Position numbers and translations under genes: made by a program
Notes under the pieces: generated by a model
Database searches by the model: none
What the model was told of the DNA's origin: nothing
What the model saw: only the letters and a program-made list of their open reading frames with translations
DNA from: Wolbachia endosymbiont (group A) of Bibio marci
GTDB taxonomy: Bacteria > Pseudomonadota > Alphaproteobacteria > Rickettsiales > Anaplasmataceae
Length of the DNA stretch: 64,000 nt
Assembly: GCF_947251645.1 (NCBI RefSeq)
Contig: NZ_OX366364.1
Span: 1,240,001 to 1,304,000, forward strand
Direction: 5' to 3'
In this document: in pieces, positions 31,435-40,751 of the stretch
Layout of the letters: each line of letters starts with the position of its first letter
Position numbering within the stretch: the stretch's first letter is position 1

Positions 31435-31842
31435 ATGAAAAAGGAAATTAGAAACCTAAAAATAGCATCGGTATTGCATAGAGCAATATCAAGAGTCCTA
31501 ATGGAAGGTAAGGTGTTCAATAAAAATGTAGCAGTATCTGACGTAAAATTAAGTAAAGATTTGAAAAAAGCAGATGTATATATTGTGTTATCTTTATTGA
31601 ATATCCAAGTAGCTGACTACTTAGATCCAGAAAAAAGTACGTGGTCACACACTGGAGATCCTTCTGAGAATAACTGTGATATTAACACTGTTGTTAATGA
31701 AATGAACCAATCTGCATGGTCAATACGTAAATCTATATTGTGTTATGTTGATTTGCGATTTATACCTGAGTTAGTTTTCAAGCCTGATTTAGCGTTCGAT
31801 AATTTTGTCAATGTAAGCAAAATATTACATAATCACACTTAA
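31435..31842 (+). CDS. rbfA: Ribosome-binding factor A with inserted palindrome peptide
   Basis: 135 residues. The KH-type RbfA fold is recognised from NLKIASVLHRAISRVL, VSDVKLSKDLKKADVYI and RKSILCYVDLRFIPELVF. It matures the 30S subunit, acting on 16S rRNA. Between strand NIQ and INTVVNEMNQ about 22 extra residues (58-80) are encoded by DNA resembling the dispersed palindrome (AAGTAGCTGACTACTT). The insertion keeps the frame. Third gene of nusA-infB-rbfA. Confidence 0.92.
   Translation: MKKEIRNLKIASVLHRAISRVLMEGKVFNKNVAVSDVKLSKDLKKADVYIVLSLLNIQVADYLDPEKSTWSHTGDPSENNCDINTVVNEMNQSAWSIRKSILCYVDLRFIPELVFKPDLAFDNFVNVSKILHNHT
31606..31675 (+). repeat. Protein-coding palindromic element inside rbfA
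   Basis: CCAAGTAGCTGACTACTTAG is an inverted repeat related to the palindrome at 10310 and to the tail of the elements in pepP and ispDF. It is followed by GATCCAGAAAAAAGTA. It is in frame and falls where RbfA homologues have a short loop. It is more diverged than the pepP and ispDF copies. Confidence 0.65.
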
Positions 31843-31845
31843 TTA

Positions 31846-32703
31846 ATGCATTTCAATCGTTACTTTTCATTAATGAGATTGCACAGTTTAACAGGTTTGT
31901 GGCTTGTGCTATTTCCCAGTTTGAGCGGTATTCTTTTAGCCTCAACTTCTCTATCGTATCAGGCTCTTTTTCTCCTTGTTTTGTTTACTATAGGTGCATT
32001 TTTAATGAGACCTGCAGGGTGCATAATCAATGACATTTTCGATAGAGAAATAGATGCGCACGTTGAACGAACAAAATATAGGCCACTTGCAAGTGGTGCA
32101 TTAAACATAAAGCAGGCTTTAGCTTTACTTTCACTGTTACTGTCTATTGCCCTGGTAATCTTATTATTAACTAATAAAACTACACTCATACTTGGAATAA
32201 TCTCAATGTGTATGATAGCTACTTACCCTTTATTAAAGCGGTATGTTTGGTGGCCACAATTGTTCTTAGGGTTTACCTTCAATATGGGATCGCTCATGGG
32301 CTCAGCAGCAATAACAAACCAGATCAGTATAGAATCCTTGCTGTTTTATATAGGATGCGTCTTTTGGACGCTTGGTTATGACACCATATACGCTCATCAA
32401 GATAAAAAAGATGATGAAAAACTCAGAATGAAATCTACCGCATTATATTTTGGTGATACAACAAAATCTTGGTTGAAAAGATTTTACTTAATATCTTTTA
32501 TGGCATGGCTATACGCTGGCATTTTATCATCATTAAATAACATTTTTTATATTGCTCTACTTGCTGTAGGGTTCATATTTCACCGCCAATACAAAAATTT
32601 CAATCCTGACGATCCCAGTCAATGCATGTCCATATTTAAAAATAATTCCTACGTAGGGTTGCTTCTCTTTTTTGGCATCCTTTTAGATAGAATTATCACC
32701 TAG
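31846..32703 (+). CDS. ubiA: 4-hydroxybenzoate polyprenyltransferase
   Basis: 285 residues with about eight hydrophobic helices. Both Asp-rich prenyl-diphosphate/Mg sites are present: NDIFDREIDAHVERTKYRPL near residue 62 and DTIYAHQDKKDDEKLRM near residue 180. UbiA attaches the polyprenyl tail to 4-hydroxybenzoate in the membrane during ubiquinone synthesis, fitting the complex I genes at the left of the window. It starts 3 bp after rbfA. Confidence 0.95.
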   Translation: MHFNRYFSLMRLHSLTGLWLVLFPSLSGILLASTSLSYQALFLLVLFTIGAFLMRPAGCIINDIFDREIDAHVERTKYRPLASGALNIKQALALLSLLLSIALVILLLTNKTTLILGIISMCMIATYPLLKRYVWWPQLFLGFTFNMGSLMGSAAITNQISIESLLFYIGCVFWTLGYDTIYAHQDKKDDEKLRMKSTALYFGDTTKSWLKRFYLISFMAWLYAGILSSLNNIFYIALLAVGFIFHRQYKNFNPDDPSQCMSIFKNNSYVGLLLFFGILLDRIIT

Positions 32704-32752
32704 GTCCCAAGAGTTTTGGCTCTAATGAAGTCAATAAACTCAGGTAGCCCGC

Positions 32753-33230
32753 AGAAACGAAAAAACTTGCTTGACACCCTCCGCCAGCCCCCTTATCATG
32801 AAACTGAAGCTATTGTATTTGCTTTCGCCAATCTGCAGATTAAAAGGTAAGGATTACTTAATGTATCGGCGTCTTATGTTCAATTTTTTGCAGTATATAG
32901 ATACTGTATGTCTTTACAAAACTTCATCTACATCTAGATTTTTATCTAAATAAGCTGAACGCGCTTATAAAGCGTTACAAGACATCAAAAAATGCCAATA
33001 CTCGACAGAGATAGTAAAAGACTAGCTAACTCGGGGATTCTTTGTCTTTTTTTCTGCTTGGTAAATTTCTTAAACATTTGCAGCGTAAGTTAGTTGCAAT
33101 TAAAAGCAGCTGAATTTCGCTTGTCAAGCGTTTAAAACATAAAAAACGCCAATATTTTAAAGCGGATAATAACCACGGGGCTTCTTTTGCCTTTTTTTCC
33201 ATTTGGTAAATTTCTTAAACATTTATAGCC
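32753..33230. repeat. Long dispersed repeat, copy 1
   Basis: About 470 bp that recurs in opposite orientation at 58700-59140. Shared landmarks are GAAACGAAAAAACTT, CAGCCCCCTTATCATGAAAC and GTAAATTTCTTAAACATTT. Two internal units of the last motif (near 33060 and 33208) each follow a CGGGG...TTCTTT...CTTTTTTT stretch. A weak 60-codon frame inside (32771-32953) resembles one in the other copy but is unlikely to be a gene. The rest of 32704-33382 holds palindromes only. Confidence 0.8.
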
Positions 33231-33238
33231 AAACAACA

Positions 33239-33382
33239 ACCGTCATCCCGCTGCTTGTTAGCGGGATCTAGAGATACCGTGACGGTATGACGTAGGACTG
33301 CTGTCATGCCAGTGCTTGACACTGGCATCCAGTCTTTATTATGCAGCCACTTGGTTAGAATTAAGTTTTCTGGATCCCAGTG
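33239..33382. repeat. Palindromic repeat cluster at the left flank of IS copy 1
   Basis: CATCCCGCTGCTTGTTAGCGG is followed by GTCATGCCAGTGCTTGACACTGGCAT and then TGGATCCCAGTG, where the IS is inserted. The first unit matches the 10.1, 50.7 and 56.9 kb clusters. Confidence 0.75.
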
Positions 33383-34471
33383 GGCTTTGTTGCATAGCAA
33401 CCGAAAAAATCTGGTGGCTACTGACAAAATTCATTATAAATAACCATTTAACTGTTGAAGAAAAAATATGCCACAGAAAATGAAAGTCAGTAACCAAAAT
33501 GAATATAACAAATTTCTCCAGGAAAGAGGAAATATTTTTCATTATATCAATGAAGCCATAGAAAATTGGTATGAAAATAGTCCAAAAATGCAAGGCGGCA
33601 ACTATATTTACAGTGATAAAGTTGTGATTTTGGTGCATATAATTGTCAATCTTTTTAGAATTGGTTTAAGACAAACGGTGGGGTTTATAAAAGGATATAT
33701 GCAACAAATAGGAAGAGATTTAGCAGTTATCAGCTATTCACAAGCATCAAGAAGGTTTAAGAAACTTAATATTAAGATCAATGATTGCAGAATTGATAAA
33801 AATAATATGGAAGATATCGAAATTGCTATAGATAGTACAGGTATCAGCATTTACAACAATACCCCTGGTCACAGCAAGGAAAATAGCGCTAACAGAAAAT
33901 ATCGTGGCTATGAACAGACAAGAAAATTGCATGTAATGTTGAATATAAACAGCAAAAAAGCCATAGCTGTAAAATACAGTAACGGTGTCTACTCTGATCA
34001 CTATGGAGCTTGCGATTTGCTTAAAGAAGTTAATTTTCAGCATGTCATAAAAGCACTATATGCAGATAGGGCATATGATAGGCACAAATTTTACAAATTG
34101 TGTCACGAATATGATGTAAAGGCAAAAATTCCACCAATAAACAATGCGGCAGAACATCCAGAAATAGATTATATGTCTGACAGAAATGCTGCTATTAGGT
34201 TAATAAAATTATACGGTGAAGATGGCGTGAAAGAATGGAAAAAAGAAGTAAATTATGGGAAAAGATCTTATATTGAAGGGTTTTTCTCAAGATTAAAGCA
34301 AATATTTGGATTCAGCTTTAGGAATAAATCCGAAGTAAATCGCGAAAAAGAATTGCTGATTAAGTGCTATTTGCTTAATCAATTTACTGAAATTGGTATG
34401 GCTAAATTTGAAATGGCTACATGATATTTATCGTAAATTACTACCAGTATAAGGTGCGATGCAACAAAGCC
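33383..34471 (+). mobile_element. IS5-family insertion sequence (IS903-like ends), copy 1
   Basis: 1089 bp bounded by inverted repeats GGCTTTGTTGCATAGC and GCGATGCAACAAAGCC, which differ at one position. It is flanked on both sides by the 9-bp direct repeat ATCCCAGTG (33374-33382 and 34472-34480). A 9-bp duplication and GGCTTTGTTG ends are properties of IS903-type IS5 elements. It contains one intact transposase gene. Confidence 0.93.
33468..34424 (+). CDS. IS5-family DDE transposase (copy 1)
   Basis: 318 residues in a single frame. The DDE triad is visible as Asp122 (AIDSTGISIY), Asp200 (ALYADRAYD) and Glu270 (RSYIEGFFSRLKQ, the Y-R-E signature of IS4/IS5 transposases, with Arg275 following). 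The N-terminal 90 residues are the DUF4372/IS5-type DNA-binding part. No frameshift is present, so the copy is potentially active. Nearly identical to copies 2 and 4. Confidence 0.93.
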   Translation: MPQKMKVSNQNEYNKFLQERGNIFHYINEAIENWYENSPKMQGGNYIYSDKVVILVHIIVNLFRIGLRQTVGFIKGYMQQIGRDLAVISYSQASRRFKKLNIKINDCRIDKNNMEDIEIAIDSTGISIYNNTPGHSKENSANRKYRGYEQTRKLHVMLNINSKKAIAVKYSNGVYSDHYGACDLLKEVNFQHVIKALYADRAYDRHKFYKLCHEYDVKAKIPPINNAAEHPEIDYMSDRNAAIRLIKLYGEDGVKEWKKEVNYGKRSYIEGFFSRLKQIFGFSFRNKSEVNREKELLIKCYLLNQFTEIGMAKFEMAT

Positions 34472-34513
34472 ATCCCAGTGTCAAGCACTGGGATGACACC
34501 ATTTGTTGTACCT

Positions 34514-36013
34514 TCAGATTACATTTATACATGTTTTTAAACTTCCTCTAAAAGTTAGGTAAAGAGTACCAAAATAAACAATAACACTCAAAGCTATTAA
34601 AGTCGTTAAATAAACAATACGAGCCAACATTTTATCAAAAAATAATCCTGCCGATAAGGAATTAGCAACATAAAGAACTATTGACATAACTACCGTTGCT
34701 ACAAAAATTTTCATGACATTTAACAATAACGCTTGGCTAACCTTATACATTTTATTTATTGTTAAATAACTAATTAATAGAATGGAGTTTATCCAAGTGG
34801 AAACGGAAGTAGCAATAGCAATCCCCGTATGCTGATACTCGTTCATTAACAAAAGGTTTAGCACTACATTAATTCCAAGGCACATTAGCGAAAATATGGT
34901 TGGTATTTTCAGATTGCCTTTAGCAAAAAATGTAGGTAGCAATACTTTATTTATAATAAATGCAGGTAAAGAAAAAGAAAATGCTATTAACGTGGGAGCA
35001 GTTTGTTGCACTGCATAATGATCAAACCGGCCGTAAGAAAAAAGCGTAAGTAAAATTATGTCGGGAATAATGATAAAGGCAGCAGTTGTTGGCATAATTA
35101 ACATTAATCCTATGTTGAGAGCCTTGTTCTGTATTTTGACTATATTTTCAGTATTATTCACCTGTTTTGAAATTAAAGGAAGAAGCACTGTACCAATTGC
35201 AGTACCGATTATTCCCTGCGGTAGTTGATTTAGTCTATCGGCATAATATATATAGGACACCGCATTTGGTATAAAACTTGCCATGATTGTATCAATCCAT
35301 AAGCTTATTTGAGTTACACAATTGTTGATAATTGCAGGTATCACACGCTTAAAAAACAACCTTATTTCATTGCTTAATTCAAGGCTAAAAGAAAAAGCTG
35401 CCTTTAACTTGTATGCACTAAACAGTATCAGAAGTAACTGTAAAATCCCTCCTATAAGGACAGCTATAGAAAGGTTGTGCGCTGGAGTTTTTACGTAAGG
35501 CACAAATAAACTGATGATTAAACAGAGATTCAAAACAATTGGTGCAATAGCTGTTGAAGCAAAATGCTGCTTTACTTGCAGCATTCCACCAATAAGTGAT
35601 GCAATTGAAACAAAGATTATGTAGGGCATCATAATTCTTGATAAAGTAACAGTAAGGGTAAACTTACTTTGGTCAAATCCAGGAGCAAAAATTTGAATCA
35701 TATAAGGGGAGAAAGTTTGCATGATAAGGCAAAAAATTACTAAGATAATAAACGTAATGGATATTACACTACTTGCAAAATTAAATGCCTTCTTATTATC
35801 ATGTGATTCTGCTGAGTATAACGGTATGAATGAGGTAGTGAACGCTCCTTCTGCAAAAAATGCTCGAAATAGATTGGCAAAACGAAACGAAGAAAAAAAT
35901 ATGTCTGCAAGAGAGTTCGCACCAATAACCGTAGCAATCAATACATCTCTTATTAACCCTGAGATCCTTGAAATAGCCGTAAAAAAACTAAATGTGAAAA
36001 TACTTTTAAACAT
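34514..36013 (-). CDS. murJ: Lipid II flippase MurJ (MviN)
   Basis: 499 residues with about 13-14 hydrophobic helices across the length. The start FTFFTAISRISGLIRDVLIA and the segment RFANLFRAFFAEGAFTTSFIPL are the MurJ/MviN signature. MurJ moves lipid II across the inner membrane; Wolbachia makes lipid II despite lacking a normal cell wall. It is monocistronic, divergent from tRNA-His, and its 3' end abuts the right flank of IS copy 1. Confidence 0.95.
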   Translation of the reverse strand: MFKSIFTFSFFTAISRISGLIRDVLIATVIGANSLADIFFSSFRFANLFRAFFAEGAFTTSFIPLYSAESHDNKKAFNFASSVISITFIILVIFCLIMQTFSPYMIQIFAPGFDQSKFTLTVTLSRIMMPYIIFVSIASLIGGMLQVKQHFASTAIAPIVLNLCLIISLFVPYVKTPAHNLSIAVLIGGILQLLLILFSAYKLKAAFSFSLELSNEIRLFFKRVIPAIINNCVTQISLWIDTIMASFIPNAVSYIYYADRLNQLPQGIIGTAIGTVLLPLISKQVNNTENIVKIQNKALNIGLMLIMPTTAAFIIIPDIILLTLFSYGRFDHYAVQQTAPTLIAFSFSLPAFIINKVLLPTFFAKGNLKIPTIFSLMCLGINVVLNLLLMNEYQHTGIAIATSVSTWINSILLISYLTINKMYKVSQALLLNVMKIFVATVVMSIVLYVANSLSAGLFFDKMLARIVYLTTLIALSVIVYFGTLYLTFRGSLKTCINVI

Positions 36014-36162
36014 ACCACTACTTCATTAGTGTCAATACAATTAACTATAATGGTAAAAGTATCAATGAAAATATTTATTGGCTAAACTTAAAACCCTCTG
36101 CAAAAGGAGAGTTAAATAATCAATTGACTATTTGCGCTCTTATGTTAGAAATTTTATATCTT

Positions 36163-36239
36163 GGCGGGCGTAGCTCAGTTGGTAGAGCGTCAGTTTGTGG
36201 TACTGAATGTCGCCAGTTCGATCCTGGTCGCTCGCCCCA
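36163..36239 (+). tRNA. tRNA-His (anticodon GTG)
   Basis: Acceptor arms GCGGGCG and CGCTCGC pair with one G-T wobble. The extra G at 36163 faces C73 (36236), the hallmark of tRNA-His. The anticodon stem TCAGT/ACTGA encloses TTGTGGT, giving anticodon GTG. The D arm GCTCAGTTGGTAGAGC and T-loop GTTCGATCC are typical. CCA is encoded at 36237-36239. Confidence 0.96.
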
Positions 36240-36253
36240 CTAAAATTTTCTGC

Positions 36254-36282
36254 TTGACGGAGATATGAACAAATGGTAACAT
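36254..36282 (+). promoter_or_regulatory. Sigma-70-type promoter
   Basis: TTGACG (36254-36259) and TAACAT (36277-36282) are separated by exactly 17 bp. They lie 24 bp before the ATG at 36306, which has AGGGAGGG just upstream. Confidence 0.55.
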
Positions 36283-36305
36283 ATCAAATTAATTAGGGAG
36301 GGTGT

Positions 36306-36758
36306 ATGAAAGAATTTTTAATAGCCTGTGGTATAGTATCAGTAATAGGAGCATTGACAGGTTTGGGATTGAGTTTTACAGCTTTGTCACCTTTGGTTAT
36401 AGGTGGAATTATTGCCGCCATTCCTGCAATATTAGTTAGTGCACATGGTATATATGATAGTGTAAAAAAAGGAGAATTCTCCAAAAAAGATCTTTTCATG
36501 CTTGCTGGTGTCTGCGTTACAAGCGCTGCAATCGGAGTTGGCCTTGCTGCAGCCGCAACTGCTATTTTTCCTGGTGCAATGGTTGGAATGGGATCTGCAG
36601 CTTTAGCAGGTGCAACAATAGGAGTAATTGCGCCAATTATAGCGTCTCTTGCAATGGAAAATATTATAGTACCAATAGCTGAAAAAGTGAATGAGCACAT
36701 TATATCACCTATAATTGAGCACTTTTCTTCGAAAGGGAAGGGGTATGAGCCAGTTTAA
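36306..36758 (+). CDS. Hypothetical Gly/Ala-rich membrane protein, 150 aa
   Basis: Three to four hydrophobic segments (about residues 5-25, 30-48, 62-88 and 92-118), rich in Gly, Ala and Ile. A short charged C-terminus follows (residues 120-150). AGGGAGGG precedes the ATG and a plausible promoter is found at 36254. The glycine-rich hairpins resemble small rickettsial membrane-inserting proteins, but no family is recognised. Expressed alone between tRNA-His and mnmG. Confidence 0.75.
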   Translation: MKEFLIACGIVSVIGALTGLGLSFTALSPLVIGGIIAAIPAILVSAHGIYDSVKKGEFSKKDLFMLAGVCVTSAAIGVGLAAAATAIFPGAMVGMGSAALAGATIGVIAPIIASLAMENIIVPIAEKVNEHIISPIIEHFSSKGKGYEPV

Positions 36759-36778
36759 GCTAATCAAGTAAGGTTTCT

Positions 36779-36808
36779 GTTATTCCAGTGTGCAACATTG
36801 GAATAACA
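36779..36808. repeat. Palindrome between two genes, possible terminator
   Basis: GTTATTCCAGTGTGCAACATTGGAATAAC is an inverted repeat with GTTATTCCA/TGGAATAAC arms, a diverged member of the CCAGTG palindromes. It lies 21 bp after the membrane-protein stop. Confidence 0.6.
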
Positions 36809-36868
36809 AGATTTGACATTAACCGCTGATAATCGGAATATTAGTAGGGTACGAATTACTTAAAAAGC

Positions 36869-38803
36869 ATGCATAAATATGATGTAGTAGTAGTAGGTGG
36901 TGGTCATGCAGGGTGCGAAGCGGCTGCTGCGGCAGCTCGCCTTGGTGCAAACACGCTGCTTATAACTCATAAAATTTCAACTATAGGAGAAATGTCCTGC
37001 AATCCAGCAATCGGAGGAGTTGCAAAGGGTGTTGTAGTTAGGGAAGTTGACGCTCTTAATGGAATAATGGGAAGAGCAATCGATCAAGCAAGCATACACT
37101 CAGTCATTTTAAATAGCAGCAGAGGTGCAGCAGTATGGGGACCACGTGCACAGGCAGATCGAAAATTGTACAAGCAAGCAATACAGGAAATTATTCTAAA
37201 TTATAACAATTTGACGGTAAAAGAAGAGTCAGTTGACGATTTTCTTATAGAGAGTAATAACAATGGAGAATTGTACATTAAAGCTGTAATAACAAGTTCT
37301 GGTGAAAGTATACTAACAGGTAAAGTTGTTTTAACTACGGGAACTTTCCTGCAAGGTGTAATTCATATAGGAGAGCAAACAACTCCTTCAGGGAGAATGG
37401 GAGATAAGTCTGCCGTAGAACTTGCAAATACGTTGAAGAAATATAATTTCAAATTAGGTAGACTGCGTACCGGAACTCCACCAAGGCTTGATCGTAATAC
37501 TATAAACTGGTCAATATTGCAAGAACAAGTGGGTGATAATCCACCTGTGCCGTTTTCTTACTTAACAGAAAAAATTAACCAACCCCAGGTACCATGCTTT
37601 ATTACCCATACTAATGAAAATACGCATAAAATAATTCGAGAGAATCTTCACAGGTCAACTTCCTCATATTTAGATGACATTGTTGCACCAAGATACTGCC
37701 CATCCATTGAAATTAAAGTTAATAAATTTGCAGAAAAAAATAGTCACCAAATATTTCTAGAGCCAGAAGGGCTTGACGATAACACTATATATCCAAATGG
37801 AATTTCAAATTCATTGCCTATTGAAGTGCAGCGTGAAATGATAAATAGTATCAAGGGACTTGAAAATGCAGAAATACTAAGGCCTGGGTATGCGGTTGAA
37901 TATGACTATATTGACCCACGAGAGCTATTTCATACTCTTGAAACTAAGAAAGTCAAAGGTCTATATTTCGCCGGCCAAATTAATGGCACTACTGGATATG
38001 AAGAAGCAGCAGGGCAAGGAATTATCGCTGGAATTAACGCAGCACTTTCTGCATCTGAAAAAAAAGAAAGCTTTGTTCTCCATCGTACAGATTCGTATAT
38101 CGGCGTAATGATAGACGATTTGGTCACCAAAGGGGTGATCGAGCCTTATAGATTATTTACCTCACGTGCAGAATATAGGCTAGCTATCAGGTCAGACAAT
38201 GCAGATAGAAGATTAACACAAAAAGGTTATGATATTTCCCTTGTTTCGCATGAGAGATACTCTGTTTTACAGAATAAACTTGAATCCATTAAGCAGCTTG
38301 AAGAGAAGTTAGGGAGTCTAACGATTACTCCTGAGCAGCTTAGGTCTTATGGTATCAAAATATCTTATGATGGGATAAGAAAAACGGCACTAGATTTACT
38401 TAGCTACCCAAATATCGACTGGAATAAATTACAAGAAATATGGCCGGAGTTAAGCAGCGTCACGCGCTGGAATGGCAAAATGGGACACACCAAAGCGGAT
38501 AATGCAACTAAGAATGAAATATGCGAAGCGGTTGAAATTGAAGCAAAATACAAACCTTATCTAATAAGGCAAGAAGCGGATATGAAGTTTTTACGAGAGG
38601 AAATTAACACTCAAATTCCAATCAACTTCAACTATTCACAAGTTAAAGGCTTGTCAAGTGAAGTAATAGAAAAGTTGCAGACGATAAAACCAGCAACAAT
38701 TGGCATTGCAAAGCAAATACAAGGCATCACTCCCGCAGCGATAGTTAGCATATTAGTGTACCTTAGGAATAAGAAAACGAAAGTAGCTGCTAGTTTTGCG
38801 TGA
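36869..38803 (+). CDS. mnmG: tRNA uridine-5-carboxymethylaminomethyl modification enzyme MnmG (GidA)
   Basis: 644 residues. The FAD-binding start [20 protein letters not shown] (8-27), [13 protein letters not shown], the GTPPRLDR segment and the C-terminal region ([18 protein letters not shown], then [14 protein letters not shown]) are complete. With MnmE it modifies the wobble uridine of several tRNAs. About 16-20 residues near 529-547 ([10 protein letters not shown]) are extra and are encoded by palindrome DNA (AGCGTCACGCGCTGGAATG). The stop overlaps a GTG that could start pepP. Confidence 0.95.
   Translation: MHKYDVVVVGGGHAGCEAAAAAARLGANTLLITHKISTIGEMSCNPAIGGVAKGVVVREVDALNGIMGRAIDQASIHSVILNSSRGAAVWGPRAQADRKLYKQAIQEIILNYNNLTVKEESVDDFLIESNNNGELYIKAVITSSGESILTGKVVLTTGTFLQGVIHIGEQTTPSGRMGDKSAVELANTLKKYNFKLGRLRTGTPPRLDRNTINWSILQEQVGDNPPVPFSYLTEKINQPQVPCFITHTNENTHKIIRENLHRSTSSYLDDIVAPRYCPSIEIKVNKFAEKNSHQIFLEPEGLDDNTIYPNGISNSLPIEVQREMINSIKGLENAEILRPGYAVEYDYIDPRELFHTLETKKVKGLYFAGQINGTTGYEEAAGQGIIAGINAALSASEKKESFVLHRTDSYIGVMIDDLVTKGVIEPYRLFTSRAEYRLAIRSDNADRRLTQKGYDISLVSHERYSVLQNKLESIKQLEEKLGSLTITPEQLRSYGIKISYDGIRKTALDLLSYPNIDWNKLQEIWPELSSVTRWNGKMGHTKADNATKNEICEAVEIEAKYKPYLIRQEADMKFLREEINTQIPINFNYSQVKGLSSEVIEKLQTIKPATIGIAKQIQGITPAAIVSILVYLRNKKTKVAASFA
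38452..38482 (+). repeat. Palindromic element remnant inside mnmG
   Basis: GCAGCGTCACGCGCTGGAATG equals the core of the palindrome found in pepP (39640-39660) and ispDF (60178-60198). It is in frame and falls between WPEL and the conserved [10 protein letters not shown] segment, where homologues have a shorter linker. Confidence 0.6.
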
Positions 38804-38811
38804 GGTATTCC

Positions 38812-40632
38812 ATGTCAAAAATCGAAGAATTTCGTTCTTTTATGCACGAAATAAACGTTGACGCATTTATGTTGCATACTAAAGATGAATATTTAAATGA
38901 GTATTCAGAGGAGCTAACTAAGTTATGTGGCTTCACAGGAACAAATGGGCTGCTCATTGTCACAAAAAACAACAAGTGCCAATTTTTTACAGATGGACGC
39001 TATATCACACAAGCTCACAATCAGCTCGATCGGGGCAATTTTCAAGTATATAATATACAAGAAGAGGATCCACGCGAATGGATAAAAGCAAACTTAACAT
39101 CGACTGCCTCACTAGGTTATTATTTGCAATATTTTACCATAGAAGATATAAGAAAGTATGAGAATATCTGTAAATTAATACCCTGTTTAGCTGGAAAAAA
39201 AAGTGACTATCGAAAACAAGCAGTGGTTTTACATTCTATTAAATATGCTGGTGAAAGTAGTAAGGACAAATGCGAAAAAGTCGCTAAAAGCATAGATAAA
39301 GAAGCTGAAGCAGTGCTTTTAACTGATCCAAATTCAATTTCATGGTTATTAAATTTAAGAAATGAAAATGCTAAATATACTCCATGTATATTGGGCCGTG
39401 CTATATTGTATAAAAGCGGTAATGTTGATTTGTTTATTCAAGATAAAAAACATTCGACTATAGAAGCAAATTTAGATAACCATGTAAATATTTTTGATAT
39501 TAGTGAGCTAGAAAATTCGCTGCACAAGCTAAATTCAATAGTTATAGATCCAAACACAACTCCAATGAGTATTATGAATGCAATAGATCCCTTGCATAAC
39601 CATTATTTGAGTGAAAAATCAGCTTCGGTGTCATTCCAGCGCGTGACGCTGGAATCCAGAAAAAAAGAAAGTATGGATCCAAGTAGTCAAGCTACTCGGA
39701 TGACAAGAAGTAATGAAAAAGGTCTAGTAGAAAACAAGCAGGTAGCTGAAAGAGAGGATCCTTGTCTAATTTATAAAGCAGTAAAAAACCAAACTGAAAT
39801 AGCTGGGGCTATAAATGCACACATTAAAGATGGAGCAGCAGTTACAAATTTTCTATATTGGCTTGAAAATAATGTTGGCAATGGAATCACTGAGCTCAAA
39901 GCTGAAGAAAAGATTTTAGAGTACAGAAAAGAGCAGAATTTGTTTAAACAATTGAGCTTTCCAACAATTTCCGCATTTAATGAAAATGGTGCAATAATTC
40001 ACTATCGTGCAAGCAGTAAGACGAATAAGGTAATTCAGAAAAATGGACTATATTTGATTGACTCTGGTGGCCAATACCTTAATGGCACAACCGATGTGAC
40101 AAGAACTATAGTAGTTGGTAATCCGACCAATGAGCAAATAACCCACTATACAATAGTGTTGAAAGCTCACATTGCTGTAGCAAGTGTCATCTTTCCTTCT
40201 GGCGCTACTGGTGGAGAATTGGATATATTGGCACGTACGCATTTATGGAAATTTGGAATGGACTATATGCATGGTACAGGGCATGGAGTAGGAAGCTATT
40301 TATCAGTGCACGAAGGACCACAAGCAATATCAAAAAGTAATAAAGTAAAATTAGTACCAGGCATGATACTATCCAACGAACCTGGCTATTACATTCCGGG
40401 AGAGTATGGAATAAGAATTGAAAATCTGATGTATGTTGATAAACATGAAAAAGGTTTCTTAAACTTTAAACAACTGACCTCTATTCCATATGATAGAAGG
40501 CTAATAGATGTGCAAATGCTTACTAAAGATGAAATTGAATGGATAAATGGCTACCATCAATTTGTCTATGAAAACTTAGAAAATAGCGTTAAAGATAAGG
40601 AGTGGTTAAAGAAAGTATGTGACCCTTTATAA
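38812..40632 (+). CDS. pepP: Xaa-Pro aminopeptidase (M24 family) with inserted palindrome peptide
   Basis: 606 residues from the ATG at 38812, which has GAGG 6 bases upstream; a GTG at 38800 overlapping the mnmG stop is an alternative. Two creatinase-type N-terminal domains precede a pita-bread metallopeptidase domain with metal ligands in IDSGGQYLNGTTDVTRT (two Asp), HGTGHGVGSYLSVHEG (His) and SNEPGYYIPG plus RIENL (two Glu). It removes N-terminal residues preceding proline. Residues about 263-300 are extra and are encoded by a repeat shared with ispDF. Confidence 0.94.
   Translation: MSKIEEFRSFMHEINVDAFMLHTKDEYLNEYSEELTKLCGFTGTNGLLIVTKNNKCQFFTDGRYITQAHNQLDRGNFQVYNIQEEDPREWIKANLTSTASLGYYLQYFTIEDIRKYENICKLIPCLAGKKSDYRKQAVVLHSIKYAGESSKDKCEKVAKSIDKEAEAVLLTDPNSISWLLNLRNENAKYTPCILGRAILYKSGNVDLFIQDKKHSTIEANLDNHVNIFDISELENSLHKLNSIVIDPNTTPMSIMNAIDPLHNHYLSEKSASVSFQRVTLESRKKESMDPSSQATRMTRSNEKGLVENKQVAEREDPCLIYKAVKNQTEIAGAINAHIKDGAAVTNFLYWLENNVGNGITELKAEEKILEYRKEQNLFKQLSFPTISAFNENGAIIHYRASSKTNKVIQKNGLYLIDSGGQYLNGTTDVTRTIVVGNPTNEQITHYTIVLKAHIAVASVIFPSGATGGELDILARTHLWKFGMDYMHGTGHGVGSYLSVHEGPQAISKSNKVKLVPGMILSNEPGYYIPGEYGIRIENLMYVDKHEKGFLNFKQLTSIPYDRRLIDVQMLTKDEIEWINGYHQFVYENLENSVKDKEWLKKVCDPL
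39597..39712 (+). repeat. Protein-coding palindromic element inside pepP
   Basis: About 115 bp, also present in ispDF at 60114-60236 and read there in the same frame. It encodes NHYLSEKSA, then SFQRVTLESRKKESMDPSSQ. It contains two palindromes, TTCCAGCGCGTGACGCTGGAA and GATCCAAGTAGTCAAGCTACT. Protein-coding palindromic repeats are known in Wolbachia and Rickettsia. Confidence 0.9.
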
Positions 40633-40751
40633 GCAAAGGAGCATTTTTTATTGTTTAAAAAGTATTAATGCAATTGTGATAGGTATTTTGTATTGTTTTT
40701 AATTTAAAAACGATATATAATAAAGAATACGTATTTTAAGGTAGGCATATT

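Noticed and set aside
32771..32953. 60-aa ORF in the long repeat as a gene
   Set aside because: The other copy (58958-59182) has only a loosely similar frame with different start and ends, and there is no binding site. It is best treated as noncoding repeat.
33747..34043. 98-aa ORF antisense to the IS5-type transposase, repeated in copies 2 and 4
   Set aside because: It is an exact shadow of the transposase; its conservation follows from conservation of the IS.
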